A DNA stretch of 64,000 bases from Acidobacteriota bacterium (GTDB taxonomy: Bacteria; Acidobacteriota; Terriglobia; Acidiferrales; UBA7541): the NCBI GenBank assembly GCA_013289955.1, contig JABCYZ010000002.1, forward strand, positions 1 to 64,000, read 5' to 3'. The notes beneath the pieces were generated by a model, which saw only the letters and a program-made list of their open reading frames with translations, ran no database searches and was not told the origin of the DNA. A program made the position numbers and the translations under genes. This document shows, piece after piece, positions 1-9,541 of the stretch (its first letter is position 1; each line of letters opens with the position of its first letter).

Positions 1-126
1 CTTCGGGTTGTGCTTGCTCAGCACTTTCGTAATCGCCGCCGTCAGGGTCGTCTTGCCATGGTCAATGTGACCGATCGTCCCAATGTTGCAGTGCGGCTTG
101 CTGCGCTCGAATTTCTCCTTGGCCAT
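1..126 (-). CDS. tuf: Elongation factor Tu, N-terminal 42 residues (cut by window edge)
   Basis: GTPase that delivers aminoacyl-tRNA to the ribosome. Only the first 42 codons are inside the window. They start [14 protein letters not shown] and carry the P-loop [13 protein letters not shown], which is diagnostic of EF-Tu. The gene is the last of the str operon and starts 52 nt after the fusA stop, the usual rpsL-rpsG-fusA-tuf order. The rest lies before base 1. Identity is very secure; nothing can be said about the missing GTPase and beta-barrel domains. Confidence 0.96.
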   Translation of the reverse strand, partial: MAKEKFERSKPHCNIGTIGHIDHGKTTLTAAITKVLSKHNPK

Positions 127-178
127 TGCCTTCTGCTCCTCAGTCGAATTCGTAAATCCGGCTAACTCAAACCTGGTC

Positions 179-2473
179 TTACTTCTCGCCCTTCTGTTTC
201 TTGATCACTTCTTCAGCAAGAGCCGCTGGCAGCTCCGCGTAATGCGAAAAATGCATGGTGAACGTCGCGCGGCCTTGCGTACGGCTGCGCAAATCCGTGG
301 CGTAGCCGAACATCTGCGCCAGCGGAACCTCGACGCGAATCACGTTGCTGCCCGCGCGATTTTCCGTGCCCTGGATCGCCGAGCGCCGCGCGTTCAAATC
401 GCCGAACACCGGCGGCATATATTCTTCGGGGACGACCACTTCCACTTTCATGATGGGTTCGAGCAGCACGGGCTTGGCGCGCGCGCACGCTTCCTTGAAC
501 GCCATGGAGCCGGCAATTTTGAACGCCATTTCCGAGCTGTCCACGTCGTGGTAGCTGCCGTCGACCAAAACCACGGCGACGTCCACCATTGTGAAACCCG
601 CCAAAATGCCGTTGTCCAAGGCTTCGCGGATGCCCGCTTCGATGGGCGCGATAAATTCACGCGGAATCGAGCCGCCTACGACTTTGTCGATGAAGAGGAA
701 CCGGTGTTCCTTGTCGAATTTCCACTTGCCGCCAGAACCGCCCGCGAATTCTTTTGCGATGGCGTCCAGTTCGTCGGTGGACATCTCGTGCATGTTTTCA
801 TGCGCGGCGCTGGGCATCGGATGCAGAACGATTTCGCAGTGGCCGTACTGTCCGCGGCCGCCGGTCTGCTTGATGTATTTGCCTTCTGCTTCCGCTTTTT
901 TGCGGATCGTCTCGCGGTAGGCCACTTGCGGACGGCCCACATTGGCCTGCACGTTATATTCGCGCAGCATGCGGTCGACAATGATTTCCAGGTGCAACTC
1001 GCCCATGCCGGAGATCAGCGTTTGGCCAGTGTCCGGTTCGGTGGAGACGCGGAAAGTTGGATCTTCCTGCGCCAGCCGCTGCATGGCCACACCCAGCTTG
1101 TCCTGGTCGGCTTTCGTTTTCGGCTCGATGGCTACGGAGATAACCGGGGCGGGAAAATCGATCGATTCGAGGATGACTTGTTTCTGTTCGTCGCAAAGCG
1201 TGTCGCCGGTAATGACACTCTTCAATCCCACGCAAGCACAAATGTCGCCGGCATAGACCGCGTCGATTTCTTCACGCTTGTTGGCATGCATTTGCAGCAG
1301 GCGGCTGATGCGTTCGCGGGTGCGTTTTCCGGGGTTGTAGACGTAGCTGCCGGATTGCAGCACGCCGGAATAGACGCGGATGTAGGTGACGTGACCGACG
1401 AACGGGTCGGACATAATTTTGAAAGCCAGCGCGGAAAACGGCGCGTCATCCGCAGCGCGGCGCAACACCACTTCATCATTCTCGGGATTCACACCCTCGA
1501 GGGGAGGCACGTCGACGGGGGAGGGCAGATAATCCACAACCGCATCGAGCAGAGGCTGAATGCCCTTGTTCTTGAACGCCGAGCCCGCGAGCACGGGAAC
1601 GATCTTCAGGAGCAACGTGGATTTACGGACCGACTTCCGCATCTCGTCAACGGAAAGCGTTCCTTCGGTCAAATACTTGTCGATCACTTCATCGTCATGC
1701 TCGGCGATGTAATCGACCATCTTGCTGCGATGCTCTTCGTAAAACTTCTTGTCGATCGCCGCGCCCTTCAGCGCCGCAGCCACATCAGGCCGCGAATCGA
1801 CGAACTCTTTGTCCCAAAGCTTGGCCACTTCAAAAATCTCAAATTTCGCGCCGAGCGTTTCCTCGAGCCAAACGATGACCTTTTCTTCGATGAAATCAAT
1901 AATCCCGATGAAGTTTTCTTCGCGGCCGAGAGGAAACTGGAGGGGAACAGGATGGGCGCCGAGGCGTTGCCGAATCGTGCGGATGACGTGGTCAAAATCG
2001 GCGCCAGTGCGGTCCATCTTGTTGACGAAACAAATCCGCGGGACGCGATACTTGTCCGCTTGCCGCCAAACGGTTTCTGACTGCGGCTGCACGCCAGCCA
2101 CGGAATCAAACACGCAAACTGCGCCGTCCAGAACGCGCAAAGAGCGCTCCACTTCCACCGTAAAGTCCACGTGGCCGGGGGTATCAATAATATTTACGCG
2201 GTATTTTTTGCCGAAGCGGTCCCAGGAAGCGGTCGTCGCAGCGCTGGTGATCGTAATTCCGCGCTCGCGTTCCTGCTCCATCCAATCCATGGTGGCGGTG
2301 CCTTCATCCACGGAACCGATCTTGTACGTCACACCGGTATAGAAAAGAATGCGCTCCGTCGACGTGGTTTTGCCCGCGTCGATGTGCGCCATAATCCCGA
2401 TGTTCCGCGTGTCTTCGAGTTTGAAAGCTCGTCCCATGGCCTGCTGCGTCGCCCCTTTGGTTTCCGTTGCCAT
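179..2473 (-). CDS. fusA: Elongation factor G
   Basis: Ribosomal translocase GTPase of 764 aa. The G1 motif AHIDAGKTT, the RGITITSA switch, DTPGHVDF and the NKMD motif are all present, followed by domains II-V. I chose the ATG at 2473 (MATETKG); the open frame continues 53 codons upstream towards rpsG without similarity to EF-G. It is about 60 residues longer than typical EF-G. Roughly 18 residues are an N-terminal extension. About 30 lie in domain IV just after the GGRGQYG motif (around residues 551-588), where a Met/Glu/Asp-rich stretch interrupts the normal strand connection. It follows rpsG by 61 nt and precedes tuf. Because of the insertion this could be a lineage-specific EF-G form, but its place in the str operon argues for the main translocase. 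Confidence 0.97.
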   Translation of the reverse strand: MATETKGATQQAMGRAFKLEDTRNIGIMAHIDAGKTTSTERILFYTGVTYKIGSVDEGTATMDWMEQERERGITITSAATTASWDRFGKKYRVNIIDTPGHVDFTVEVERSLRVLDGAVCVFDSVAGVQPQSETVWRQADKYRVPRICFVNKMDRTGADFDHVIRTIRQRLGAHPVPLQFPLGREENFIGIIDFIEEKVIVWLEETLGAKFEIFEVAKLWDKEFVDSRPDVAAALKGAAIDKKFYEEHRSKMVDYIAEHDDEVIDKYLTEGTLSVDEMRKSVRKSTLLLKIVPVLAGSAFKNKGIQPLLDAVVDYLPSPVDVPPLEGVNPENDEVVLRRAADDAPFSALAFKIMSDPFVGHVTYIRVYSGVLQSGSYVYNPGKRTRERISRLLQMHANKREEIDAVYAGDICACVGLKSVITGDTLCDEQKQVILESIDFPAPVISVAIEPKTKADQDKLGVAMQRLAQEDPTFRVSTEPDTGQTLISGMGELHLEIIVDRMLREYNVQANVGRPQVAYRETIRKKAEAEGKYIKQTGGRGQYGHCEIVLHPMPSAAHENMHEMSTDELDAIAKEFAGGSGGKWKFDKEHRFLFIDKVVGGSIPREFIAPIEAGIREALDNGILAGFTMVDVAVVLVDGSYHDVDSSEMAFKIAGSMAFKEACARAKPVLLEPIMKVEVVVPEEYMPPVFGDLNARRSAIQGTENRAGSNVIRVEVPLAQMFGYATDLRSRTQGRATFTMHFSHYAELPAALAEEVIKKQKGEK

Positions 2474-2534
2474 TACAATTTCTTTTCTTTCAATCCTTGC
2501 CGAAACTCTTACCGCCGCCCTCGCCGCGCCCGAG

Positions 2535-3005
2535 TTACCAGCGGTAGTGCGCAAACGCCTTGTTCGCTTCCGCCATGCGGTGAACGTCTTCCTTCTTCTT
2601 GATGGCTCCCCCGCGCGCATTGGCCGCGTCAATCAGTTCATCCGCAAGCTTGTCAATCATCGTCTTGCCCGCGCGCTCGCGCGAGTACTGCAAGAGCCAG
2701 CGAATCGCGAGAGACTGCCGCCGGAAGGGGTTCACTTCCACCGGAACCTGGTAGTTCGCGCCGCCGACGCGCCGTGTCTTCACTTCCAGCGTGGGCTTCA
2801 CGTTCTCGATGGCCTTTTTGAAAATCTTCAGGGCATCGTCGTTCGTCTTCTTGGCAACCTGATCCATCGCGCCGTAAAACACGCGCTGCGCCGTCGATTT
2901 CTTGCCTTCCCACATCATCGAGCAGATAAATTTCTCCACGATGTCGCTGGCATAGACCGGGTCGGTCGCCTGTGAACGCCGGAATACAAGTCCTTTGCGG
3001 GGCAT
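2535..3005 (-). CDS. rpsG: 30S ribosomal protein S7
   Basis: Small-subunit protein that nucleates assembly of the 16S rRNA 3' major domain. It is 156 aa, exactly the usual length, beginning [10 protein letters not shown] and containing the conserved YQVPVEV and ending AFAHYRW. It sits between rpsL and fusA on the same strand, 59 nt after the rpsL stop. In many bacteria S7 represses this operon post-transcriptionally; whether it does so here cannot be read from the sequence. Confidence 0.98.
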   Translation of the reverse strand: MPRKGLVFRRSQATDPVYASDIVEKFICSMMWEGKKSTAQRVFYGAMDQVAKKTNDDALKIFKKAIENVKPTLEVKTRRVGGANYQVPVEVNPFRRQSLAIRWLLQYSRERAGKTMIDKLADELIDAANARGGAIKKKEDVHRMAEANKAFAHYRW

Positions 3006-3064
3006 TGCTCTTTATCGCTCCTTCAGAATCTTTTCACTTCACTCCGAATTTCCAGTAAGCCGTT

Positions 3065-3451
<387 letters not shown>

Positions 3452-3851
3452 AGTCGTCCTCTTTATCTGTGACCGCGCAGCGGTCAAATTCTAGATGTGA
3501 CCACACACAACGGCCACTACCGGCGCGCAAAATTTCCCGTGGCTCTCGCAAGGCGCGCAAACAAAAATGCGCGAGAACACACATCAGTGCTGAAAGGTCT
3601 ACTGCGAATCCGGAGAAACAACCAGCAAGAAACTCCGTACGCACTCCAAGAGGCAGAACTCTTCTCTTGGCTTCAGTTCGGAGAGGCTTACTCGGCTTTG
3701 CGGGACAGGCGTCCCATTCCGGCCGCTCTTCAATCCCATTCCGTCTTACTTTGTTCCGGGACCGAAGATAATTCCCTTCCAACCCACTCAACCGCTGCAA
3801 CAACTTAGCGGTCGCCCTCGTCAGGGTAGAAACACCCCCAACAAAACGTAG
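3452..3851 (-). other. Long untranslated leader of the str operon (gap to 4067)
   Basis: About 390 nt separate the promoter at 3852-3880 from the rpsL start codon. The stretch has open frames on both strands, but they lack convincing ribosome-binding sites and recognisable protein sequence, so I treat it as leader RNA. I do not recognise a known riboswitch or ribosomal-protein leader in it. The remaining gap, 3881-4067, separates this promoter from the convergent end of the M28 peptidase gene and shows nothing I can name. Confidence 0.45.
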
Positions 3852-3880
3852 AGTATAAGGAAAACAACGTGCTCTGTCAA
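3852..3880 (-). promoter_or_regulatory. Sigma-70 promoter of the str operon
   Basis: On the minus strand there is TTGACA (complement of 3875-3880), a spacer of exactly 17 nt, and TATACT (complement of 3852-3857). This is a near-perfect housekeeping promoter directed at rpsL. Predicted transcription start is near 3845. Confidence 0.85.
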
Positions 3881-4067
3881 ATTTCTTTCACAGGCTCAAG
3901 CGGAATGTCTGTGGAAATCAAGCACTTGGCGGTTTCCCGGGAGATCGTCCTTCTAGAACGCCTGATCCGTGCCCCCAAACTCTGGCCGTGACTGCCATTT
4001 CTCTCCTGGCCCTCGGCTCACCGGGATCTCATCCGAATATTTCCGTAACTTATTGATAATACAATGC

Positions 4068-5600
4068 TTAATTGGACGGCCCATCCTTCTTTTCGATGTC
4101 CGAGAAGGCCTTGGGCCACAACCCGAAGGCCTTCAGCACGCCGTCTTCATGCTGCGCCACCAGCATCTTGACGGTTCTCTCGGCAGGCCATGGCGACGCG
4201 AATCGCTCCGGCCGGTCCGCAATCCAGTAGGCCGCCAGCGCCATCAAGGTCGCGTCCTGCGCCAGCACGTCCGGTTTCACCGCCTCGAGCGCATCTGCCG
4301 CCGAGTGATGCGTATATTTATAGTCCGGCGAATCCTGGTCCATATTGATCCCCGGCAATCCGGCTATCGAAAAGGGAAACGTGTCCGTTCCATCCTCGAC
4401 TTTGTCTTCCACTTTCACCTCGCGAATATCCGCGAGGGCAGCGGCAAACGGTCGGAACGATTCCACCAAGTCATCGCGGCCTCCCAATTGAAAGGCCCTT
4501 ACCGGACCTTGCCCATTATCCAGAATCAAGCTCCCCAAATGATTGGCCATTTCCGGTTGATGTTGTTTCACGTACGCGAACGATCCATCGATCCCTTGTT
4601 CTTCTCCAGTGAACAGGACGAAGCGGATGGTGCGGCGAGGCCTCACCCCGCTGCGCAGAATTGCGTCGGCAGCTCCCAGAGTGCAGCTCGAGCCCATGCC
4701 ATTGTCGGTAGCTCCTTCAGAGAGGTCCCAGGAATCCAGGTGCCCCCCCACCACCAGAATCTGCTCCGGATTTTCACGCCCGCGAATTTCCCCAACCACG
4801 TTTGCACTCTCCACCGGGCCATTCGAAAAAGCATTCTGCACATTGAAGTGCACCCGCGGCGTCAATCCACGCGCAAGGTAACGTTCCAGTTGCCCCTGAT
4901 CTTCCGCCGTCATGGATACCACGGGAATCGCAAAATCCGCGTCGAATCCCAAGATCCCGGTGTGCGTAAGATTCATTCCTTCCGCCCGGCCTCCGCCTTG
5001 CCCTCCAATCACAGCGATAACTCCCGCTTTGCCCGCCGCCCTCAGAAAATCCCCAAATTGCGCAAACAGCTGGATGAAACTCTTGTTCGGCTCGCCGCGC
5101 ATCACGAGCAACGGCACCTTGCCGTTCAACCGGGAGATGTTTCTTATTTCGTTGTCGAGATCAAACAAGTTCACAGGGACCACGTCTCCGTCCACGCCTC
5201 CTGCCGGCGTTGAGCCCGTCCATCCCATCGCATCGATGTGCAGCGGCCGGCGGATCGGCGTGAGCAGCTCAGCCTCGGCTGAACCTCGCGTCCACCCGCG
5301 CCACAACTGCCATTTTTCCCCGTGCACGTTTTCAAGCCCCATGGCCTTCATCTTCAGAACGCCCCATTCGACCGCTTTTTGCGCTTGCGGCGACCCGCTC
5401 ACGCGCGGTCCAATGTCGTCGCTCAATTCCGTCAGGTACTGAAAGGCATGCGAATCGAGCAGACCCTCCCCGGCGATCTTCACGAGAGCGGGCTTCGTGC
5501 CGTCCTCATTCGGCCCTCTTGCCGCGGACTTGTTCTGAGCTCTAACGCCCAGCCCAGCCACCAGCGCGATCAGTAGAATCCCAACTAGAATCTTTCGCAT
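4068..5600 (-). CDS. Exported M28-family zinc metallopeptidase
   Basis: Predicted secreted aminopeptidase/carboxypeptidase of 510 aa, resembling the carboxypeptidase Q branch of M28. A signal peptide (MRKILVGILLIALVAGLG, ending near an RAQ cleavage site) leads the protein. The two-zinc site is readable: GGHLDSWD gives the first His and Asp, EGATDNGMG the bridging Asp, FTGEEQG the catalytic and metal Glu pair, and YTHHSAAD the last His. A PA-like insert lies between the N-terminal region and the catalytic domain. I chose the ATG at 5600 because GGGGAGA lies 8 nt upstream; ATG 5606 is too close to that site. It stands alone, convergent with nothing and divergent from the DUF3857 gene. Substrate specificity cannot be assigned. 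Confidence 0.9.
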   Translation of the reverse strand: MRKILVGILLIALVAGLGVRAQNKSAARGPNEDGTKPALVKIAGEGLLDSHAFQYLTELSDDIGPRVSGSPQAQKAVEWGVLKMKAMGLENVHGEKWQLWRGWTRGSAEAELLTPIRRPLHIDAMGWTGSTPAGGVDGDVVPVNLFDLDNEIRNISRLNGKVPLLVMRGEPNKSFIQLFAQFGDFLRAAGKAGVIAVIGGQGGGRAEGMNLTHTGILGFDADFAIPVVSMTAEDQGQLERYLARGLTPRVHFNVQNAFSNGPVESANVVGEIRGRENPEQILVVGGHLDSWDLSEGATDNGMGSSCTLGAADAILRSGVRPRRTIRFVLFTGEEQGIDGSFAYVKQHQPEMANHLGSLILDNGQGPVRAFQLGGRDDLVESFRPFAAALADIREVKVEDKVEDGTDTFPFSIAGLPGINMDQDSPDYKYTHHSAADALEAVKPDVLAQDATLMALAAYWIADRPERFASPWPAERTVKMLVAQHEDGVLKAFGLWPKAFSDIEKKDGPSN

Positions 5601-5766
5601 TCCCATTTCTCCCCGCGCTTGGCAAAAATATTGCGCCAAAACTCTACCATGACCTCACACGTCCATCCTTCAAATCCGTTTCCCACTCGTGTACACCGCG
5701 CAACGCCGCGCAAGCGCCCGCTTTACCTCGCTTCGCCTCCCGCCCTAAACTGCCTGCGAGGCCAAC

Positions 5767-7866
5767 GTGAAAGCTATTCGTTTTTTTCTATCCGCGGCAT
5801 CGCTTGCTGCCGGAATCTTTTCCCTGGGCGCACCCGGTCGAAGCCCGGGTCCTGCACAAAGTGCCACGCAAAAGCCCGCTGAAAAAGCCCCCGGGAAACC
5901 GCAAGAGAAACCCAAGGAAAAACCGGGGGCCAATGCCTCACCCAAACTCCCCGCCGAAATCGAACTCCTAGAAACCGTACTCCGCTTTGAAACCAACGGC
6001 GACAGCCGCAAAGAAGTCCACGCCCTGGTCAAAATCAACGACGAACTCGGCGTCCGCCAATTCGCCCGCCTGAATTTCGATTTCAACCGCGCCTTCGAAC
6101 AAATCGAGATTCCTCTGGTCAGGATCACCCACCCCAGCGGCGGCACGGTAGACGTTCTTCCGAGCGCGATCACCGACACGCCCAACCCCGCCGTCGTCAA
6201 CGCCCCCGCCTATCAGGACATCCGCGTCAAGTCCGTGCGTATCCTCGGCCTCGAACCGGCCGACTCCCTCGAATACCGAATCATCACCAAGGTCTCCCAT
6301 CCCCCGCTCGCTCCCAACTTCTGGCTCGACCACACCTTTGACCGCACCGGCGTCGTTTCCCACGAAGTCTTCGAGTTCGATTTGCCCGCCTCCCTGGCTG
6401 AAAATGCGAAGGCGAACCAATACAACGTGCCATTCCGCATCAATCCCTCGACCCCCCTCAGCACCACGATACAGTCCGGGGAAGGCAGCTCAGCGCGAAC
6501 AGTGTACAGGTGGGATTTCAGGAATCTTGGTGACCCATCTCACGACGTGGAAACAAAAGAAGCACCTGAGCCCGATATCGAATTTTCAACATTTAGCGAC
6601 TGGCAGTTCCTGTCCATCGAGCTTGCGAACAAATTGCTGTCGGGCGCTGTGCCCACCGAGAAGCTGCAAACTTTTCAATCCTCGGAGCAGGAGCTGAACA
6701 GTGAATATGAGGCGACGCCAGCTATAAAGGAAAAAGCCGCCACGCTCATCGCGCAATCCAAGAACAACAGGCAGAGCCTTGAAGCGATCTATGATTTCGT
6801 GTCGAAGAAGATCTCGACTATAGATTTGCCCTTGGGCGCTACGGGATTCGCTTCGAGGCCCGCAAGGGACGTTCTGGAGACCGCCTACGGAACCCAGGAG
6901 GACAAGTACGTTCTTTTTGCGGCGCTGGCAAGCGCCCAAAATCTCTCTGCGCGGGCTGCTTTGTCAGGCTACTGCAACGAGAAAGGAGCTCCGCGTCCTT
7001 CCGCATTTAGGCATTTACTCGTTTCAGCATGGGATGGCAAATCGATCCTTTGGCTCGATCCTGGCGTCGAAGTGGCTCCCTTTGGGATGCTGCCATCGAA
7101 TTCGGGAAAGTGTGCATTCGTCTTGGACCGCGATTTTTCTTCTTTAAGTTCCTTGGGACACGGCTGGGAACAGCTTCCCCTGGTGCCTCCCTTCCCCTCG
7201 TTTCAGCGAGTCAGCTTGGATGCAACGGTCTCAACCGACGGCAGATTGGTCACCAGAGCGAAGTACGTCATGCGGGGCGAGAATGAGTTGCTCTTGCGCG
7301 TTGCGTTTCACACCACGCCAAAGGAAAATTGGAAAAACGTCGCCCAACTCCTCGCGCTCTCGGACGGTTTCCGCGGCCAAATGACAAACGTGACCGCCTC
7401 TGACCCCTACGTGACGCACGATCCGTTTACCGTCGAATTCGAAATCACACAGCCGAAATTCGTGGACTGGTCGAAGAAACCGCTTCGCATCTCGGCGCTT
7501 CTTCCACTGCTAGGCCTTCCCGATCCTCCGGCAAAGCCCGCGTCCGGCCCGTCCGCCGTTCCGATCGAGCTGGGCACTCCCCTCGACGTCGAGGTAAGCG
7601 CAACCGTTCGTCTTCCCGTCGGAACAACCGCGCACGTTCCCACAGGCACATCCCTCCAGCGCGACTTCGCCACCTACACGTCTGAATACTCCGCGAAAGA
7701 CGCGACGCTCACCGCCTCCCGCCACTTAAATTTCATTTTGAAAGAAATTCCCGCGGACCACGCGGCCGATTACAATGCTTTCCTGCGCGCCGTTCAGAAC
7801 GACGAATCTCAGGTCTTTACGCTCGAACGCAGCCTGCCGGCTCCCGCTCAACCACAAAAACCGTGA
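5767..7866 (+). CDS. Exported DUF3857 protein with degenerate transglutaminase-like domain
   Basis: Predicted periplasmic protein of 699 aa with a GTG start (GAGG 5 nt upstream) and an N-terminal signal segment (MKAIRFFLSAASLAAGIF), then a Lys/Pro-rich linker to about residue 60. DUF3857 covers roughly residues 65-235, and a transglutaminase-like domain follows at about 310-450. In that domain the usual GDCKDK catalytic-cysteine motif reads GTQEDK, so the nucleophilic cysteine is replaced by Gln, while the His (FRHLLV) and Asp (LDPG) positions remain. The domain should therefore be non-catalytic unless another residue substitutes. The C-terminal 200 residues resemble the beta-rich region usual in this family. 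Function of DUF3857 proteins is not established. Convergent with frr, 30 nt apart. Confidence 0.86.
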   Translation: MKAIRFFLSAASLAAGIFSLGAPGRSPGPAQSATQKPAEKAPGKPQEKPKEKPGANASPKLPAEIELLETVLRFETNGDSRKEVHALVKINDELGVRQFARLNFDFNRAFEQIEIPLVRITHPSGGTVDVLPSAITDTPNPAVVNAPAYQDIRVKSVRILGLEPADSLEYRIITKVSHPPLAPNFWLDHTFDRTGVVSHEVFEFDLPASLAENAKANQYNVPFRINPSTPLSTTIQSGEGSSARTVYRWDFRNLGDPSHDVETKEAPEPDIEFSTFSDWQFLSIELANKLLSGAVPTEKLQTFQSSEQELNSEYEATPAIKEKAATLIAQSKNNRQSLEAIYDFVSKKISTIDLPLGATGFASRPARDVLETAYGTQEDKYVLFAALASAQNLSARAALSGYCNEKGAPRPSAFRHLLVSAWDGKSILWLDPGVEVAPFGMLPSNSGKCAFVLDRDFSSLSSLGHGWEQLPLVPPFPSFQRVSLDATVSTDGRLVTRAKYVMRGENELLLRVAFHTTPKENWKNVAQLLALSDGFRGQMTNVTASDPYVTHDPFTVEFEITQPKFVDWSKKPLRISALLPLLGLPDPPAKPASGPSAVPIELGTPLDVEVSATVRLPVGTTAHVPTGTSLQRDFATYTSEYSAKDATLTASRHLNFILKEIPADHAADYNAFLRAVQNDESQVFTLERSLPAPAQPQKP

Positions 7867-7896
7867 AAGGCGCGACTTCCGGGAAAGCCGCCAGAA

Positions 7897-8472
7897 CTAC
7901 TTGATCTGCATCACTTCTTTTTCCTTCGCCGCGCTCAAATCCTCGATCTTCTTCGTCTCCGCGTGCGAAAGTTTTTCCAGCTCATCCAAGGAACGCTTCT
8001 TGTCGTCCTCGCTGATCTTCTTATCCTTCTCAAGCTTTTCAATCGCTTCCTTCAGATCCCGCCGGATATTCCGCACCGCCGTCCGGTGATTTTCCAGCAC
8101 CTTGTGCAACTGCTTCACCAAATCCTTGCGCCGCTCTTCGGTCAGCGACGGAATCGGCACGCGCACGACTTTGCCGTCATTCGTCGGGTTCAACCCCAGC
8201 TCGGCCGACCGAATCGCCTTGTCGATCAAGGCCACCGCACTGGGATCCCATGGCGCAATCACGATCATGGTCGGATCCGGGACCGTCATGGTGCCAAGCT
8301 GATTCACCGGCATCGGCGTTCCGTGATAATCCACGCGCACGTTGTCGAGAAGCGTCGCATTCGCCCGGCCGGTGCGAATCGTCGCCAGCTCCTTGCGGAA
8401 ATCGTCCACCGCCTTCTCCATCCGCGTCCTTGCGGCAGCCAGTGCTTGCGGTGCGTTCTCAAAAGTCGTCAT
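7897..8472 (-). CDS. frr: Ribosome recycling factor
   Basis: Splits post-termination ribosomes together with EF-G. 191 aa, close to the usual 185; residues 18-35 carry the conserved MEKAVDDFRKELATIRTGRA signature, and the C-terminal half is the long charged three-helix bundle. GAGG lies 5 nt before the ATG. It is downstream of pyrH on the same strand, the standard pyrH-frr pair. Confidence 0.97.
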   Translation of the reverse strand: MTTFENAPQALAAARTRMEKAVDDFRKELATIRTGRANATLLDNVRVDYHGTPMPVNQLGTMTVPDPTMIVIAPWDPSAVALIDKAIRSAELGLNPTNDGKVVRVPIPSLTEERRKDLVKQLHKVLENHRTAVRNIRRDLKEAIEKLEKDKKISEDDKKRSLDELEKLSHAETKKIEDLSAAKEKEVMQIK

Positions 8473-8570
8473 AGCGTCCTCGGCTCAATACCTCATTTCG
8501 AATTTTTCCTACGAGCATTCCCAGTTTCATCTGGCAGTGAATAAAAGATGAGGCAGATCCTGCCCGAAAC

Positions 8571-9341
8571 TCAAGCCGGCGTCACCTTGGACCCCACGCG
8601 CTCACCCATCACCACGCGCTTGATGTTCCCGTGCTGGTTCATGTTGAAAACCACGATCGGCATCCCGTTATCCATGCAAAGCGAAATCGCCGTCGCGTCC
8701 ATCACCTTCAAATTCTGATTCAACACGTCGCGGTAGGTGATCGCCGCGAAAAACTTCGCCCCGGAAACTTTCTCCGGATCGGCGTCAAAAATCCCATCCA
8801 CGCGCGTCGCTTTCAGAATCACGTCCGCCTTGATTTCCATCGCGCGAAGCGCCGCGGCCGTGTCGGTAGAAAAATAAGGGTTCCCTGTTCCCGCCGCGAA
8901 AATCACGACGCGCTGCTTTTCCAGATGCCGCATCGCTCGCCGCCGGATGAAGGGCTCAGAGACCTGATTCATCTCAATCGCGCTCAGAACCCTCGTGAAT
9001 ACGCCTTCTTTCTCTAGCGCATCCTGCAGGGCCAGCGCGTTGATCACCGTCGCCAGCATTCCCATGTAGTCGCCGGTTGCGCGGTCGATTTCAAATCCCT
9101 TCTGCCGCGCTCCGCGAAAAATATTCCCCCCGCCGACCATAATGGCAATCTCGATCCCCAGCGCGTGCACCTCCTTTAACTCCTGTGCAATCGCCTGAAT
9201 CGTCTCGCCGTGAATCCCGAATCCCTGCGGCCCTTGCAGCGATTCTCCCGATAACTTCAGCAATATCCGCCGGTAAGCCAACTGCGCATTTCTCGGCGTT
9301 CTCCTCGCGGCTTTCTTCACAGCTTTTTTCTGTGCGGCCAT
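8571..9341 (-). CDS. pyrH: UMP kinase
   Basis: Phosphorylates UMP to UDP in pyrimidine nucleotide synthesis; the bacterial enzyme belongs to the amino-acid-kinase fold. 256 aa with the motifs [33 protein letters not shown] and the C-terminal VVMGE. The first 20 residues are a Lys/Ala/Arg-rich tail not found in most homologues. GGAG lies 5 nt before the ATG. It precedes frr by 98 nt. In most bacteria the order is rpsB-tsf-pyrH-frr; here an opposite-strand gene separates tsf from pyrH. Confidence 0.97.
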   Translation of the reverse strand: MAAQKKAVKKAARRTPRNAQLAYRRILLKLSGESLQGPQGFGIHGETIQAIAQELKEVHALGIEIAIMVGGGNIFRGARQKGFEIDRATGDYMGMLATVINALALQDALEKEGVFTRVLSAIEMNQVSEPFIRRRAMRHLEKQRVVIFAAGTGNPYFSTDTAAALRAMEIKADVILKATRVDGIFDADPEKVSGAKFFAAITYRDVLNQNLKVMDATAISLCMDNGMPIVVFNMNQHGNIKRVVMGERVGSKVTPA

Positions 9342-9541
9342 TTCGCTCCGGTCTCTGCCCTCTAAAAGTCTCGGAATTGTAACAAACTATCCCCGCCCCC
9401 GCACATTACGGAGTGCGGCAGCCCCGGCGCCTTTGAAGCGCTACAGCAGGGTGCCCCAGATCTCATCGGAACAGCAGATGCAGATCCGCGCCGACCAACG
9501 TAACGCAAAGCCACGCTCAGCCGTTTCATGAGAGGCGCTCC

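Noticed and set aside
83..2080. Open frame of 665 codons on the plus strand across fusA
   Set aside because: It is opposite to a clear EF-G gene, has low-complexity His/Arg-rich sequence and no recognisable domain; a GC-skewed shadow frame.
9360..9400. Promoter for pyrH-frr (TACAAT word upstream of pyrH)
   Set aside because: A -10-like TACAAT exists on the minus strand, but no acceptable -35 lies 16-18 nt upstream.
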